In this document: positions 1-8,923 of the stretch, one piece after another
How positions within the stretch are numbered: position 1 is the stretch's first letter
How the letters are laid out: every line of letters starts with the position of its first letter
Translations under genes and position numbers: made by a program
Source of the DNA: Acidimicrobiia bacterium UBA5794
GTDB taxonomy: Bacteria; Actinomycetota; Acidimicrobiia; Spongiisociales; UBA5794
DNA length: 64,000 nucleotides
Reading direction: 5' to 3'
Assembly: GCA_002418265.1 (NCBI GenBank)
Contig: DIDS01000014.1
Span: 1 to 64,000, forward strand
The notes under the pieces: model-generated
Databases searched by the model: none
What the model was told of the DNA's origin: nothing
Seen by the model: the letters and a program-made list of their open reading frames with translations, nothing else

Positions 1-28
1 GCCCCCCTGATCCGACTACGTCGTATCT

Positions 29-48
29 GTCCCCCCTGAAGGGGGGAC
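29..48. terminator. C6/G6 hairpin downstream of DUF559 gene
   Basis: A perfect 8-bp inverted repeat (GTCCCCCC, loop TGAA, GGGGGGAC) lies 29 bases past the stop of the minus-strand DUF559 gene. No clear T-run follows, so it is a hairpin with a probable but unproven terminator role. A second CCCCCCTGA motif at positions 2-10 suggests a longer element that continues left of the window. Confidence 0.5.
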
Positions 49-77
49 GTGTTGGTCGCAGGCTCGCCTTCGGTTTT

Positions 78-452
78 CTATTGCTCTCGGTTGAGGGGGT
101 CTTTGATGGAATCGCGGTCTGCAATTGTCCGGATGATGAGGTCAATGGTCTCGTCGAGGGCTTCGAGGACCTCAAGGTCGTCGATACGGAGGACAAACCA
201 CCCTCTTGAGAGGAACCACTCATCACGTCTGCGATCTGCATCTGGATCCGTGTGTGAATCATCATCGACCTCGATGATGATTCGTTCCGATCGGCATGAG
301 AAGTCTGCAATGTAGGGACCCAGTGGATCCTGTCGCCGAAACCGTGGTCCCAGTGCTCGATGCCGAAGCTCGGCCCACAGCATCGCCTCGGCCTTTCCAG
401 GATCAGTACGATTTTGACGAGCAAATCGAACCAGGTCTCTTCTTCCATCCAT
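78..452 (-). CDS. DUF559 endonuclease-like protein (copy 1)
   Basis: This 124-residue protein belongs to the DUF559 family, which has a Vsr/restriction-like PD-(D/E)XK nuclease fold. Visible family marks are the N-terminal RFARQNR segment, LWAELRHRALGPRFRRQ, the PYIADF strand and the IIIEVDD strand holding the likely acidic catalytic residues, then WFLSRGWFVLRIDD. I start it at the ATG at 452, because from there it aligns end to end with the second copy at 14605-14985; the longer reading uses an upstream TTG at 461. It follows the minus-strand glycan operon by 32 bases and may be co-transcribed with it. The biological role of free-standing DUF559 proteins is not established; nuclease activity is inferred from the fold. 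Confidence 0.85.
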   Translation of the reverse strand: MDGRRDLVRFARQNRTDPGKAEAMLWAELRHRALGPRFRRQDPLGPYIADFSCRSERIIIEVDDDSHTDPDADRRRDEWFLSRGWFVLRIDDLEVLEALDETIDLIIRTIADRDSIKDPLNREQ

Positions 453-484
453 TCCCCACAAGTATCAGATTCAACCGATCGAAT

Positions 485-1417
485 CTAGCTCTTTGTTGCT
501 GCCGCTCGTTTGACGAGGAATGGGAGGGCGATGAGGCCGATGATGAAGGTGACGATGAGGGCGGCGCCACGGTCAACGAGGGAGGCTATGAGGGCGACAT
601 TCGCCTCCACACCGACGATTGCAGCGGCGACCACAGTCACACCTTCCTTGATACCGAGGTTGCCAGGGGTGAGCGAGATGACGAAGCTGATACTCACCAA
701 CGACCCGATGAGGACCATCTCAAGGACATCAACCGGCGCACCGACCGCGTCAAACGCGACGAACAGGCGTGTTGCCTGTGTCACCAACACCACGGTCGTC
801 CATACGACCAGCAGTACGGCCGCGCGTGGTTTCGATCGCCAGAGAGCGACAACCACGGCCAGCTGGCCCACAAACCTCGATATGCGGTCAAAGCGAGCAA
901 AGATTCTTCCCCCAGCCAAAGCGAAAAGCATCGCAGCACCCAGCAGCACGACAACACCGGCGAACGCTGCGAACACCTCCCAGCCGACGTCTGCATCGGT
1001 GAAGGACAACGCTATGGAAGCCGCCAGACCCGCGATCGCGGCGACCCCGAGTCCGGTGGCAACGGTGGCGACGGTCAACACCACGTAGGCACTTGCTGCC
1101 ATGTCGTGGACGGCGTTCATGTAGACACCCCGAACCACAGGGCCTCCTCCGGCAGGGATGTAGTAGTTCGCCATGGTGTTGACGGCAGTGAGACCCGTTG
1201 CCTCGACCATGCCCATCTCCGTGTCCGTAACGGTCAAAGCGGCACGGAACTGCTCGGTCTGGGCAAGCAGGCCAGCAAAGGAAAGCAACAGAAGCAGGGC
1301 GATCTGGAGCAAGCTGACGTTCCCAAGAGCAGCGATGAGGTCATCCTGTGTCGTGACATACGCCACCATGATTCCCACGATCACAATCGACGCAATGAAA
1401 GGGATCAGCCGCTTCAT
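485..1417 (-). CDS. Flippase-like membrane protein (LPG synthase TM / UPF0104 family)
   Basis: This 310-residue integral membrane protein has about seven or eight hydrophobic segments, beginning at residue 5. It carries the GGPVVRGVYM motif typical of the lysylphosphatidylglycerol-synthase transmembrane (AglD/UPF0104) family. Members without a synthase domain are often found in glycan clusters and are thought to move or handle polyprenyl-linked sugars; that role here is inference. Its ATG overlaps the stop of the WecB-like gene by four bases (ATGA), so it is translationally coupled as the last glycan gene of the minus-strand operon. There is no cytosolic acyl-transferase domain, so it is not an MprF-type LPG synthase. 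Confidence 0.8.
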   Translation of the reverse strand: MKRLIPFIASIVIVGIMVAYVTTQDDLIAALGNVSLLQIALLLLLSFAGLLAQTEQFRAALTVTDTEMGMVEATGLTAVNTMANYYIPAGGGPVVRGVYMNAVHDMAASAYVVLTVATVATGLGVAAIAGLAASIALSFTDADVGWEVFAAFAGVVVLLGAAMLFALAGGRIFARFDRISRFVGQLAVVVALWRSKPRAAVLLVVWTTVVLVTQATRLFVAFDAVGAPVDVLEMVLIGSLVSISFVISLTPGNLGIKEGVTVVAAAIVGVEANVALIASLVDRGAALIVTFIIGLIALPFLVKRAAATKS

Positions 1418-2490
1418 GCCCAGCCTTCGAGTATGTCGACGATTTGGACGCTTGGGGTGGCTGACAGCTCCGATGGAGGTCGACGGAGATTGTCGAAGTT
1501 GGAGAGGAAGTTGTCGATGATTGTGTCGTCGAACTCCGACAGCACGATGTTGTCACCGATGCCGTCGGCACGCTCGGTTCGCTTTCTCCACACCAAGGTC
1601 GGCACACCGATCAGGGCGCACTCTTCCTGGATACTCCCCCCGTCGGACACAACGAACGGAGCTCTGGCAATCATGGTCAGGAACTCCGCGTAGTCGGCGA
1701 GGGGGACCACGTCGGCGCCTGACGCCTGGACTCGCTCCATGAGCCCGAGCGACACCAAAGCCGATTCGGTTGGTGGATGCATCACGAACACGGCTGGATG
1801 CTGTGCGGCGACCGTTTCAAGGAGCGAGACAAACCGATGCATGGTGTCTCGGTTCTTGAGGTTCTCGACCCGGTGGGTTGTGAGCACCGCCGGTCCTCTT
1901 GCGTTGATCTCCGTATCTCCGAGCGCGTAGGCAACTGCCTCAATCGACGTGTTGCCGCCCGTCGGGACGATCGCACCACGGGTTCGCATCCGAGCCAGAT
2001 TTGCCACAGCAGCGTCGTTTGGCGCAAACAAGACTTCGGCTCTGCGCATCACCGCAATGCGGATCAGTTCCTCGGGAAAGGGGTGGAGCAGCGACTCCGA
2101 GCGAAGACCAGACTCGATGTGAGCAACCGACAGCCCGCATCGGTGGGCAAGCATCCCGGAAAGCCACGTGGTCGGGGTGTCTCCGTGGATGACACAGATG
2201 CCGTCACGGTCGCCTCCGAACACCTCATCGGTGAGCCTTCGTTTGTTGATCGCCTTGAGAGATAGCGCCGCGGACCATCGAAGGGCACCTGAGATGGTCG
2301 TGATGTCCGTTGAGCCCCCGACATGGATGTCTGGTTCCCGTACACCGAGCCCCGTGCGGAGTTGTGAGGCGAACTCGCCGTGCTGGCCGGAGTCGATGAG
2401 TCGGTAGGGCACCTGGCGGCGGTCCATCTCCCGCATCACCGGCGCTGTCTTGATGTACTGCGCCTTGGTTCCAATGAATACGTGGATCAC
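1414..2490 (-). CDS. WecB-like UDP-N-acetylglucosamine 2-epimerase family protein
   Basis: This 358-residue protein has the non-hydrolysing UDP-GlcNAc 2-epimerase fold. The N-terminal GTKAQYIK replaces the usual GTRPEIIK but keeps the lysine. VIHGDT, HIESGLRS, FPEEL, TTHRVEN and SDGGSIQEE keep the aspartate, glutamates, histidine and nucleotide-binding serine expected of the family. The PEEHNR motif is altered to PEELIR, so the substrate may differ from UDP-GlcNAc. It overlaps the genes on both sides by four bases within the operon that also encodes the ABC glycan exporter. A second, canonical copy lies at 16180-17298. It is probably a sugar-nucleotide epimerase for a glycan residue; the exact sugar is unknown. 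Confidence 0.8.
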   Translation of the reverse strand: MIHVFIGTKAQYIKTAPVMREMDRRQVPYRLIDSGQHGEFASQLRTGLGVREPDIHVGGSTDITTISGALRWSAALSLKAINKRRLTDEVFGGDRDGICVIHGDTPTTWLSGMLAHRCGLSVAHIESGLRSESLLHPFPEELIRIAVMRRAEVLFAPNDAAVANLARMRTRGAIVPTGGNTSIEAVAYALGDTEINARGPAVLTTHRVENLKNRDTMHRFVSLLETVAAQHPAVFVMHPPTESALVSLGLMERVQASGADVVPLADYAEFLTMIARAPFVVSDGGSIQEECALIGVPTLVWRKRTERADGIGDNIVLSEFDDTIIDNFLSNFDNLRRPPSELSATPSVQIVDILEGWA

Positions 2491-3458
2491 GCCGTGTCGG
2501 AGGGATCTGACGGCTCATCGTCCGTCCCATCGATGCCGTGCTCAAACACGGCCGCCGGTAGCACCGTGAGCTTGGGGCGGGTCACCTGGACGACGAGGTC
2601 GGCGAGGAGGGCGAGCACGAAGATCATGCCAGCGGTCACCATGATGAGCAGGGTGTTGGTTCCGAGACGGAAGTGCTTGTCGAAGAGATCGAAGATGATC
2701 TTTCCGAATCCGACGAGAAACAGCACCGTGGCGATCGGCATGAGGACACGGAGCGGGTTCCACATCATGACCATCCGCGTCACCTGCTGGAGATAGAGAC
2801 GGGTATCGGCAAAGAACCGGAATTTGGACTTTCCTGACCGTGTGGTGTAGGGGATGTCGATGTACTCGACGGAGTAGCCGTTTGCGAGAAACGCCATGGT
2901 GAGCGTGGTGACGTGGGAAAAGCCGTCGGGAAGGAGATGGACGAATTGATCTGCCACGTCCTTGCGGAAGGCCCGGAATCCGGAGTTGAGGTCGGGAATC
3001 CTGGTGTTGGAGAGCCACTCGGCGAGGCGTCTGATGAACCACTTGGCAGGGACCCTTGCCATCTTGTGCGAGCCCTCTTCTGAGGTTCGTGCGCCGACGA
3101 CCTGATCGAACCCTTTGAGGGCCTCAACAAGCGTTGGCAGGAGATCGTTTGGGTATGACATGTCGACGTCGGTCCACAATACGATCTCGCCTCTTGCGGC
3201 TTCCGTGCCGATCTTTCGTGCTGCGCCCGCGCCACGATTCGTCCGAAACGCAATGAGACGAATGCGTGATCGCTGTTCGGCACGGATGGCTCTGAGCCGT
3301 TCGGCTGAACCATCGGTTGAGGCGTCATCGACGACGATGATCTCGAACGGATATCCGGATGCCTCCATGGCCTTGTGGATGCGTTCGAGTTCCTCATCGA
3401 GATGATCGATCTCGTTGTACACCGGGAGGACAACCGATACGAGCGGTGCAGTCGTCAT
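2487..3458 (-). CDS. GT2 family glycosyltransferase, polyprenyl-phosphate sugar synthase type
   Basis: This 323-residue protein has an N-terminal GT2 domain of the dolichyl-phosphate-mannose synthase type (PLVSVVLPVYNE, VVDDASTDGS, LWTDVDMSYP as the DXD region) and two C-terminal transmembrane segments (around residues 235-255 and 270-295). Such enzymes move a sugar from a nucleotide donor onto a polyprenyl phosphate at the cytoplasmic face. The start at 3458 is chosen because the ATG overlaps the wzt stop by four bases; a longer reading would run into wzt. The C-terminal tail is acidic (DGTDDEPSDPSD). Confidence 0.85.
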   Translation of the reverse strand: MTTAPLVSVVLPVYNEIDHLDEELERIHKAMEASGYPFEIIVVDDASTDGSAERLRAIRAEQRSRIRLIAFRTNRGAGAARKIGTEAARGEIVLWTDVDMSYPNDLLPTLVEALKGFDQVVGARTSEEGSHKMARVPAKWFIRRLAEWLSNTRIPDLNSGFRAFRKDVADQFVHLLPDGFSHVTTLTMAFLANGYSVEYIDIPYTTRSGKSKFRFFADTRLYLQQVTRMVMMWNPLRVLMPIATVLFLVGFGKIIFDLFDKHFRLGTNTLLIMVTAGMIFVLALLADLVVQVTRPKLTVLPAAVFEHGIDGTDDEPSDPSDTA

Positions 3459-4204
3459 GGTTTGGTCTCTCCAACGGTCTTTTCGTATGCGGCGACGACT
3501 TCGTGTGGGTCCCCGATCATCACCATGCGTCCGTGGTCGAGCCACATGGCCCGGTCCCCGAGATCCTTGATGGTTTCAAGGACGTGGGACACGATCACGA
3601 CGGAGGCGCCACCTTCAATCAGCTTCGCCATTCTCTCCTGCGATCGTATCTGGAACGCTGCGTCCCCGACCGAGAGAACCTCGTCGACGATCAGGATGTC
3701 GGGTTCGATATCCGTCGCCACCGAGAACGCAAGCCTTGCGAGCATACCTGAGGAATACGAACGGAGCGGGACGTTGATGAAGTCGGTGAGGTCTGCCCAC
3801 TCGGCGATCTCGGCGGCGCGGTCTCGCATCCGCTCAGGTGTCCGCCCGAGGAGGGTTCCGTACATGACGATGTTCTCGAAGCCGGTCAGCTCGGAGTTGA
3901 AGCCAGCGCCGAGTTCGATCATGGGGGCGACCCTGCCCCGAACGATCACCCTGCCACTGGTGGGTGGCAGTACCCGTGCCATGATCTTCATCAGTGTGGA
4001 TTTGCCGGCTCCGTTGGGGCCGACGATGCCGAACACCTCTCCTTGTTGGACTTCGAAGGTGATGCCGTCGAGTGCCCAGAGGGATTCGTACTTGACCTGG
4101 CGCTTCATCGCGGCAATGGCGTATTCCTTGATCGTCCCGATGTTTGAGCGCGACAGGCGGTACTCAAGGCTGACGTCGGAAACCTCAATGGCCGGTTCGA
4201 TCAC
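3455..4204 (-). CDS. wzt: Polysaccharide ABC transporter ATP-binding protein
   Basis: This 249-residue ATPase energises export of a polyprenyl-linked polysaccharide. Walker A is GPNGAGKST, the signature is YSSGM and Walker B is ILIVDEVLSVGD, in the form typical of the Wzt/TagH subgroup. It ends soon after the ATPase core, so it lacks the C-terminal carbohydrate-binding domain that some Wzt proteins use to recognise a terminal cap. Export is therefore probably not gated by a cap. It overlaps the permease gene upstream and the GT2 gene downstream by four bases each. Confidence 0.93.
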   Translation of the reverse strand: MIEPAIEVSDVSLEYRLSRSNIGTIKEYAIAAMKRQVKYESLWALDGITFEVQQGEVFGIVGPNGAGKSTLMKIMARVLPPTSGRVIVRGRVAPMIELGAGFNSELTGFENIVMYGTLLGRTPERMRDRAAEIAEWADLTDFINVPLRSYSSGMLARLAFSVATDIEPDILIVDEVLSVGDAAFQIRSQERMAKLIEGGASVVIVSHVLETIKDLGDRAMWLDHGRMVMIGDPHEVVAAYEKTVGETKP

Positions 4205-5028
4205 AGCAGCACAACCAATCTTCGCCAGCTACGCGAGAACACGTACACGCCGAGGACCAGGACAATGACGGCAGAGCCAAACATGTAGGCCCACATCCAC
4301 AGTTCGGCCCCTGCGTTGCCATAGACGACCTGTCGGAAGACCGTGAGGTATGAATACAACGGGTTCAACTGGATGATCCACCAATAGGCCTCGGGGATGA
4401 ACGAGAGGGGGTAGAAGGTTGGTGTGAGGTAGCTGATGAGCTGGATCGCGACGCCGGTCAGATCAAGAACGTCGAAGAAGTGGACGGCTGCAGCAGCGAT
4501 CAAGAGCCCAAGACCGGCGGTGAGGGCCAGCATGGCGAGGGCGGGGATCGGAACGAACACAACCGTCCAGGGAATTCCGATCCCGGTCGCGACCTGGATG
4601 ACGAGGAGGATCATCAGGCTGATCATGAAGTTCACGGAGGCGGCGATCGCTGAAGCCACGGAGAAGACCTCCGGGGGTACGTAGACCTTCGTCAGGATGC
4701 CTGCGCTGTTGACGATCGCCGACCCCGATGCCAAGACCGCTTGGGCGAAGTAGGTCAGCAGGAGAACGCCTGAGAGGAGATAGACGATGTACGGCGTGTC
4801 CCCCGGAATCTTGAACCGGAAGAAATGCCCGAAGATAAGGAACATCACGCCGGTGGTCAACAGCGGGTTGAGGAGCGTCCACCACACGCCGAGGGATGAC
4901 CGTTTGTAGCGGACAGTGAGGTCGCGGGTGACGATCAGTCGGATCAGTCCACGGTGTGCCCACAGGTTCGCAACCTCGGATGCGATGGGCTTGCGCGCCT
5001 TATCGGAGTCGTAATAGGTGGTTGTCAC
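4201..5028 (-). CDS. wzm: Polysaccharide ABC transporter permease (ABC-2 type)
   Basis: This 275-residue protein is the membrane half of the glycan exporter. It has the family's N-terminal region (LIVTRDLTVRYKRSSLGVWWTLLNPLL) followed by six hydrophobic segments and the conserved NPLYSYLTVFRQVVYG near the C-terminus. The start is a GTG at 5028 with only a weak purine-rich stretch upstream. It is the first gene of the minus-strand operon that continues through wzt to the flippase-like gene, and its stop overlaps the wzt start. Confidence 0.92.
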   Translation of the reverse strand: MTTTYYDSDKARKPIASEVANLWAHRGLIRLIVTRDLTVRYKRSSLGVWWTLLNPLLTTGVMFLIFGHFFRFKIPGDTPYIVYLLSGVLLLTYFAQAVLASGSAIVNSAGILTKVYVPPEVFSVASAIAASVNFMISLMILLVIQVATGIGIPWTVVFVPIPALAMLALTAGLGLLIAAAAVHFFDVLDLTGVAIQLISYLTPTFYPLSFIPEAYWWIIQLNPLYSYLTVFRQVVYGNAGAELWMWAYMFGSAVIVLVLGVYVFSRSWRRLVVLL

Positions 5029-5213
5029 TGCCAGTCCCCGGGTTGTCGTGGCCGCTCAGGCCGCCGTCAGGCAGGATACCGACGATCCGCCGAGAACCCC
5101 GTCACAAGCCTGCACCCACCGTTCTCTGGGCTGGCGAGTGTCGTCAATCCCGAGTGGAACCCTGGGTACGCGCGCTCGTACTACCTCGGGAGCGAGAGGC
5201 TCGTGACACACCA

Positions 5214-5251
5214 GAAGCCCCGATCCTCTCCGGAGAGAGAACCGGGGCTTC
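5214..5251. terminator. Hairpin terminator after the SLH protein gene
   Basis: Nine-base arms GAAGCCCCG and CGGGGCTTC enclose an inner 12-bp palindrome (CTCTCCGGAGAG), forming a strong stem 45 bases beyond the stop of the minus-strand SLH gene. The T-run after it is poor. It probably separates the SLH transcript from wzm. The rest of 5029-5296 shows no gene. Confidence 0.65.
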
Positions 5252-5296
5252 CAGCACAGACCCTTTCAGTTACCGGGTCCGTTCAGTGTTGCCTTA

Positions 5297-7549
5297 TCAG
5301 TTGAACATCTTGTCCGGGGAACCGGTGATGTCCCAAGGCAGACCCTGATCCGAGTCAATGATGTTCGATGACGACATCACCGTGACTGGATACTGAAGGC
5401 CACCGACCGTACCAGCCTTCGAGCAGTCCGGCGCACCGGTCACCGTGATGGTGATCGTGTTGTTCGTGACGACATCGGTGCTGTAGACGAACGTAGCGTT
5501 CGTGGGATCCGTCAGCGTGCAAGTGGTGCCATCGGCATCCTTGACCGTGATCGATTCGCCAGGGCCCGTGGGGTTCATTTCCTGGTCGAACTTGACCGTG
5601 AGAATGTCTCCACTGTTCAGCGTTCCGCTGCCGCCCACGTCATTAGTGGTCGTAGCAATGGACTTCGGCGAACCGGAGGCAACCTGGGTGGTCACCGTCG
5701 CGGTTGGCTGCGAGTCATCCGAGTCATAGTTCGAGCTCGAGACCGAGTACACGGTGAACGCCCAGTTGCCGGCTGGCACATCCTCGACCGTCCAGGTCGC
5801 CGTGTTTCCGGCATGCATGTTGCTGACCTGAGCATCGACCTTCGCGGAGTGATCTCCGGAATCCCAGCAGTCGGTCGTCACAGAAGCATACGTCGTCGGG
5901 TTACGACGGACGATGCAGAACCCTGCATACTCGTTGACGTCATCCTGGAAGTTGCCCTGACCCGGTACGTTCCAGCTGAGCCTCACATCGTTCGCGGCCG
6001 TGTCCGCGCCGGAGTCGAAGTCACCAACGCTCACGCTCGTGATCGTCGGAGCGAAGTCGGCTTCATCGTACAACTGGAAGTCGTTCGACGCCGTCCGGCT
6101 ATACGGATTCGTGGCGCCATCGACATCATCGTTGTACAGATAGTCGTTCAGATTGATCCAATCGTTGAACTCAGCGAACGTGATGTTGTACTCCTGGTAG
6201 TAGTTGAACACATCGTTTGAGTCCCACGAGTACCAGTAGACGTCACTCGAAACAAACATGCGAGCGGCGTGGTCAATGTACAACACGTACTCGCCGTTGA
6301 GATCCGTGTTGCCGTTGGGCGCCTCACCACCGGACCAGACGATCGGACCAGCGGCAGTGAAGTCCTCGGAAGGCCTGTTCATCGCGTCAAGGTCCAACTC
6401 ATCGTTGCCGTTGGCGTCATCCCACACGACCAGCCAGGCTGAGTCGGAGTAGCCAGGGCTGTTCCGGAAACGGATGTACATCTCGCCGTTCTCATCGGAC
6501 GTGTTCGCCGTACCCCAGTCGCACTCGTTGTTCGTCGATGTAGCACCGTTGATCGAGATGATCTCGGCTCCGTTGTAGGTGCTGCAGTTGTAGTCGGCCT
6601 TGCCGTCGAACGGACCGGTGGGGTCTGAGTCCTGGGCATCACGGAAGGTGAACACTCCACCGTTGTTGGTGACACCGGGTGACGAGCCCTCGTCACCGTC
6701 CGCGTGTGCGAACAGTGAGACGTTGTAGTCCGTGTTGGGGTCCAGACCAGAGACGGTCACCGAAGCGACCTTCCAGTCCGTACCGTTGGGGTCGAACTGC
6801 AGCATCTGGAGGCCGGCCGGTGAAGCCGTGAACGTATGGGTGAAATCAGGGGCGTCCACGCCCATCACCTGAATGTCACGAGCCAGGAACAACGCCATCT
6901 GCGCCCGCGTTACGTATGCCGCCGGGCTGTAGGTGGTTGCGGTCGTGCCCTTTGTGATGTCAAGCTGAGCCAACTGGTTGATCGCCGTCTGCGTCGCCGC
7001 AGGCAGCGCACCGATGTCGGTAAAGCCTTGCGGTGAACCCGAAGGCAGCGCCACACCGGCAGCGGTGAGCTGACGGGTGATGAACAAAGCCATCTGAGAC
7101 CGGGTTGTATAGCCCGCTGGGTCGTACGTGGTTGAGCTGGTGCCCAGGGTTACCCCAAGCTGAGCCAACTGGTTGATCGCCTTCTGCGTCGTCGAAGGCA
7201 GATGACCGATGTCGGTAAAGCCCTGCGGCGAACCCGAAGGCAGCGCCACACCGGCGACGGCCAGCTTCCTGGTAAGGAAGAGAGCCATCTGGGACCGGGT
7301 CACGTTATCGCTAGGTGAATACGTAGTGGCAGTGGTGCCCTGCGCAATGTCGTAGAACGCAATACAGTCGATTGCATCCTGTGTTTCCTGAGACAACCCA
7401 CCGGTATCGGTGAATCCTGCGCTCGGAATGCTTGCGGGGCACGCGGTTGACGCCGAAGCCGTACCAGCGTTGATTGCGAACAACATTGTCGCCACCATTG
7501 CTAGCACCGCTACGACCAACAACGGTCTCCGCGCTGAAAGAGTGCTCAT
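5297..7549 (-). CDS. SLH-domain S-layer-type surface protein
   Basis: This 750-residue secreted protein starts at the ATG at 7549, placed nine bases after a strong AAGGAGG; the GTG three codons upstream abuts that site and is not usable. Residues 1-34 form a signal peptide. Three S-layer homology modules follow (about 45-98, 110-163, 175-228), each ending in a TRSQMALF-type motif. The rest is a long acidic, Ser/Thr/Asp-rich region of probable beta-sandwich domains. SLH modules bind pyruvylated secondary cell-wall polysaccharide in known systems, and a CsaB-like pyruvyltransferase lies 6 kb away. It may be the main S-layer subunit or another anchored surface protein. It stands alone, between a terminator and a long leader. 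Confidence 0.9.
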   Translation of the reverse strand: MSTLSARRPLLVVAVLAMVATMLFAINAGTASASTACPASIPSAGFTDTGGLSQETQDAIDCIAFYDIAQGTTATTYSPSDNVTRSQMALFLTRKLAVAGVALPSGSPQGFTDIGHLPSTTQKAINQLAQLGVTLGTSSTTYDPAGYTTRSQMALFITRQLTAAGVALPSGSPQGFTDIGALPAATQTAINQLAQLDITKGTTATTYSPAAYVTRAQMALFLARDIQVMGVDAPDFTHTFTASPAGLQMLQFDPNGTDWKVASVTVSGLDPNTDYNVSLFAHADGDEGSSPGVTNNGGVFTFRDAQDSDPTGPFDGKADYNCSTYNGAEIISINGATSTNNECDWGTANTSDENGEMYIRFRNSPGYSDSAWLVVWDDANGNDELDLDAMNRPSEDFTAAGPIVWSGGEAPNGNTDLNGEYVLYIDHAARMFVSSDVYWYSWDSNDVFNYYQEYNITFAEFNDWINLNDYLYNDDVDGATNPYSRTASNDFQLYDEADFAPTITSVSVGDFDSGADTAANDVRLSWNVPGQGNFQDDVNEYAGFCIVRRNPTTYASVTTDCWDSGDHSAKVDAQVSNMHAGNTATWTVEDVPAGNWAFTVYSVSSSNYDSDDSQPTATVTTQVASGSPKSIATTTNDVGGSGTLNSGDILTVKFDQEMNPTGPGESITVKDADGTTCTLTDPTNATFVYSTDVVTNNTITITVTGAPDCSKAGTVGGLQYPVTVMSSSNIIDSDQGLPWDITGSPDKMFN

Positions 7550-7894
7550 CAGAGACACCCTCCTTTTCTTATTCGCTTACCATGTACAACTTGTGCCTGA
7601 CCATCGAAACCTCGCAGCCAGCGTTTGGGATTCTACCACCAAGTAGGCCCCCTTGTCCGTTCGTAACTCCGAACTCCACCGAGCATAGCGACATAAGTTT
7701 CCTTTGGCCAGCCTCTCAAGACCCAGATCACTTGTCTGGTCTCTGGTCTCTGCTGCGTGCACGCTAAGCACCTTTTCGTCTTATCGCAATGACCATTTCC
7801 ACACGTGACCCTTGCGGCGGCGTCAACGAAGGGCGGGCCGGTAGTCTGTTGGGACACCTTCCCCGACCAGGAAAGCCTCGACCAGGGATCACGC
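7550..7894. promoter_or_regulatory. Divergent intergenic region upstream of the SLH and methyltransferase genes
   Basis: This 345-base gap holds no convincing gene. It contains the SLH ribosome-binding site (AAGGAGG, minus strand, about 7559-7565), two and a half tandem copies of TCTGGTC (7735-7752) and a 10-bp palindrome GCGTGCACGC (7755-7764). A TAGAAT hexamer on the minus strand near 7630 could be a -10 element, but no good -35 accompanies it. The layout suits a long 5' leader for a highly expressed surface protein. Confidence 0.45.
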
Positions 7895-8923
7895 ATGCTC
7901 AAGAAGATCGCTCGGTTCCTCCTCGAACCATTCACCAAGGCATTCCGGAAGTTTTTCGATCCGCGCTTCGCACGGATGGAACAAGGCATCACCACAACGA
8001 ACAACACGATCGAGGCGATCCTCGTGCGTGACGTCGATGTACGCGATGCCATCACGATGACGAACCGCAGGATCGGGGACCTTGAGATTGATGTGCGCGA
8101 TATTCACGACAAACTCGACTTCCTCGTCCAAGGTCTGGCGGCACTCCACCCAACAGCGGAGAGCCTGCCCCGCAGCCTCGCCGTGCACACTTCCATCGAC
8201 GACATCACCGGCGGCGACGCCGCACTCCTCAACTTCTCAGAGAGCCACCTCGGATATCGATCCCAGGCAGGTCTGTGGTTCAACCCGCCAGACGTCGTCC
8301 ACTACACAGCTGACGGGGTCGAGCTCCTCGCCATGACCGAGCGGTCCATTGAGGTTCCCTTCGTCTTGTCTGCGATCGCCGCGCTTGGCGACAACGTATC
8401 GAGCGTGCTTGACGTCGGATGTGCAGAGAGCCTCGTTCCGTTCGAGCTTGCATCTCTTGGCTACGAGGTGACGGGTATCGACCTTCGCGAGTACCCGGTC
8501 GAGCATCCGAACTTGACCACCCACGCGATTCCTCTTGAGGACTGGGAGACCGAAGATCGCTTCGACGTCATCGTGTGCCTGTCATCCATCGAACACTTCG
8601 GACTCGGTACCTACGGCGAAGTCGAAGCAGATGAGCGCCTCGACCGTACAGCGATGCGACTACTCCTCGACCGGATCAAACCGAACGGGTCACTCGTCAT
8701 GACCATCCCGTACGGCCAGACTGACATCACCCCGGTCCAGCGGATGTACACGCGTGAAGACATCGAAGCCCTGCTCGATGGCTGGGTGATCGACACGTTC
8801 GCCGTCGCCGTTCCCGCCGGAGACGGCTGGGTCATCGCGGACGAGATTCCTGAACCTGCTCCAACGACGGATCCCCCTGTCACTCGACAGGTCGCGTTCA
8901 TCACCGCCCATCCGGATGTCTGA
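7895..8923 (+). CDS. SAM-dependent methyltransferase with coiled N-terminus
   Basis: This 342-residue protein carries a class I methyltransferase domain: VLDVGCAES (about residues 171-179) is the SAM-binding loop, EVTGIDLREY the acidic loop and FDVIVCLSSIEHFG motif IV. Residues 20-90 look helical and may form a coiled coil. The start at 7895 (MLKKIARFLL) fits the family better than the longer reading. It opens the plus-strand glycan operon and overlaps the glycosyltransferase gene by eight bases, so it probably methylates a sugar or a glycan end. The substrate cannot be told from the sequence. Confidence 0.82.
   Translation: MLKKIARFLLEPFTKAFRKFFDPRFARMEQGITTTNNTIEAILVRDVDVRDAITMTNRRIGDLEIDVRDIHDKLDFLVQGLAALHPTAESLPRSLAVHTSIDDITGGDAALLNFSESHLGYRSQAGLWFNPPDVVHYTADGVELLAMTERSIEVPFVLSAIAALGDNVSSVLDVGCAESLVPFELASLGYEVTGIDLREYPVEHPNLTTHAIPLEDWETEDRFDVIVCLSSIEHFGLGTYGEVEADERLDRTAMRLLLDRIKPNGSLVMTIPYGQTDITPVQRMYTREDIEALLDGWVIDTFAVAVPAGDGWVIADEIPEPAPTTDPPVTRQVAFITAHPDV

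Noticed and set aside
485..1417. Lysylphosphatidylglycerol synthase (MprF)
   Set aside because: Only the membrane part of the family is present; the catalytic cytosolic domain is missing.
296..1693. 465-codon plus-strand open frame
   Set aside because: It is antisense to three well-supported minus-strand genes and has His/Asp/Arg-rich composition typical of a shadow frame.
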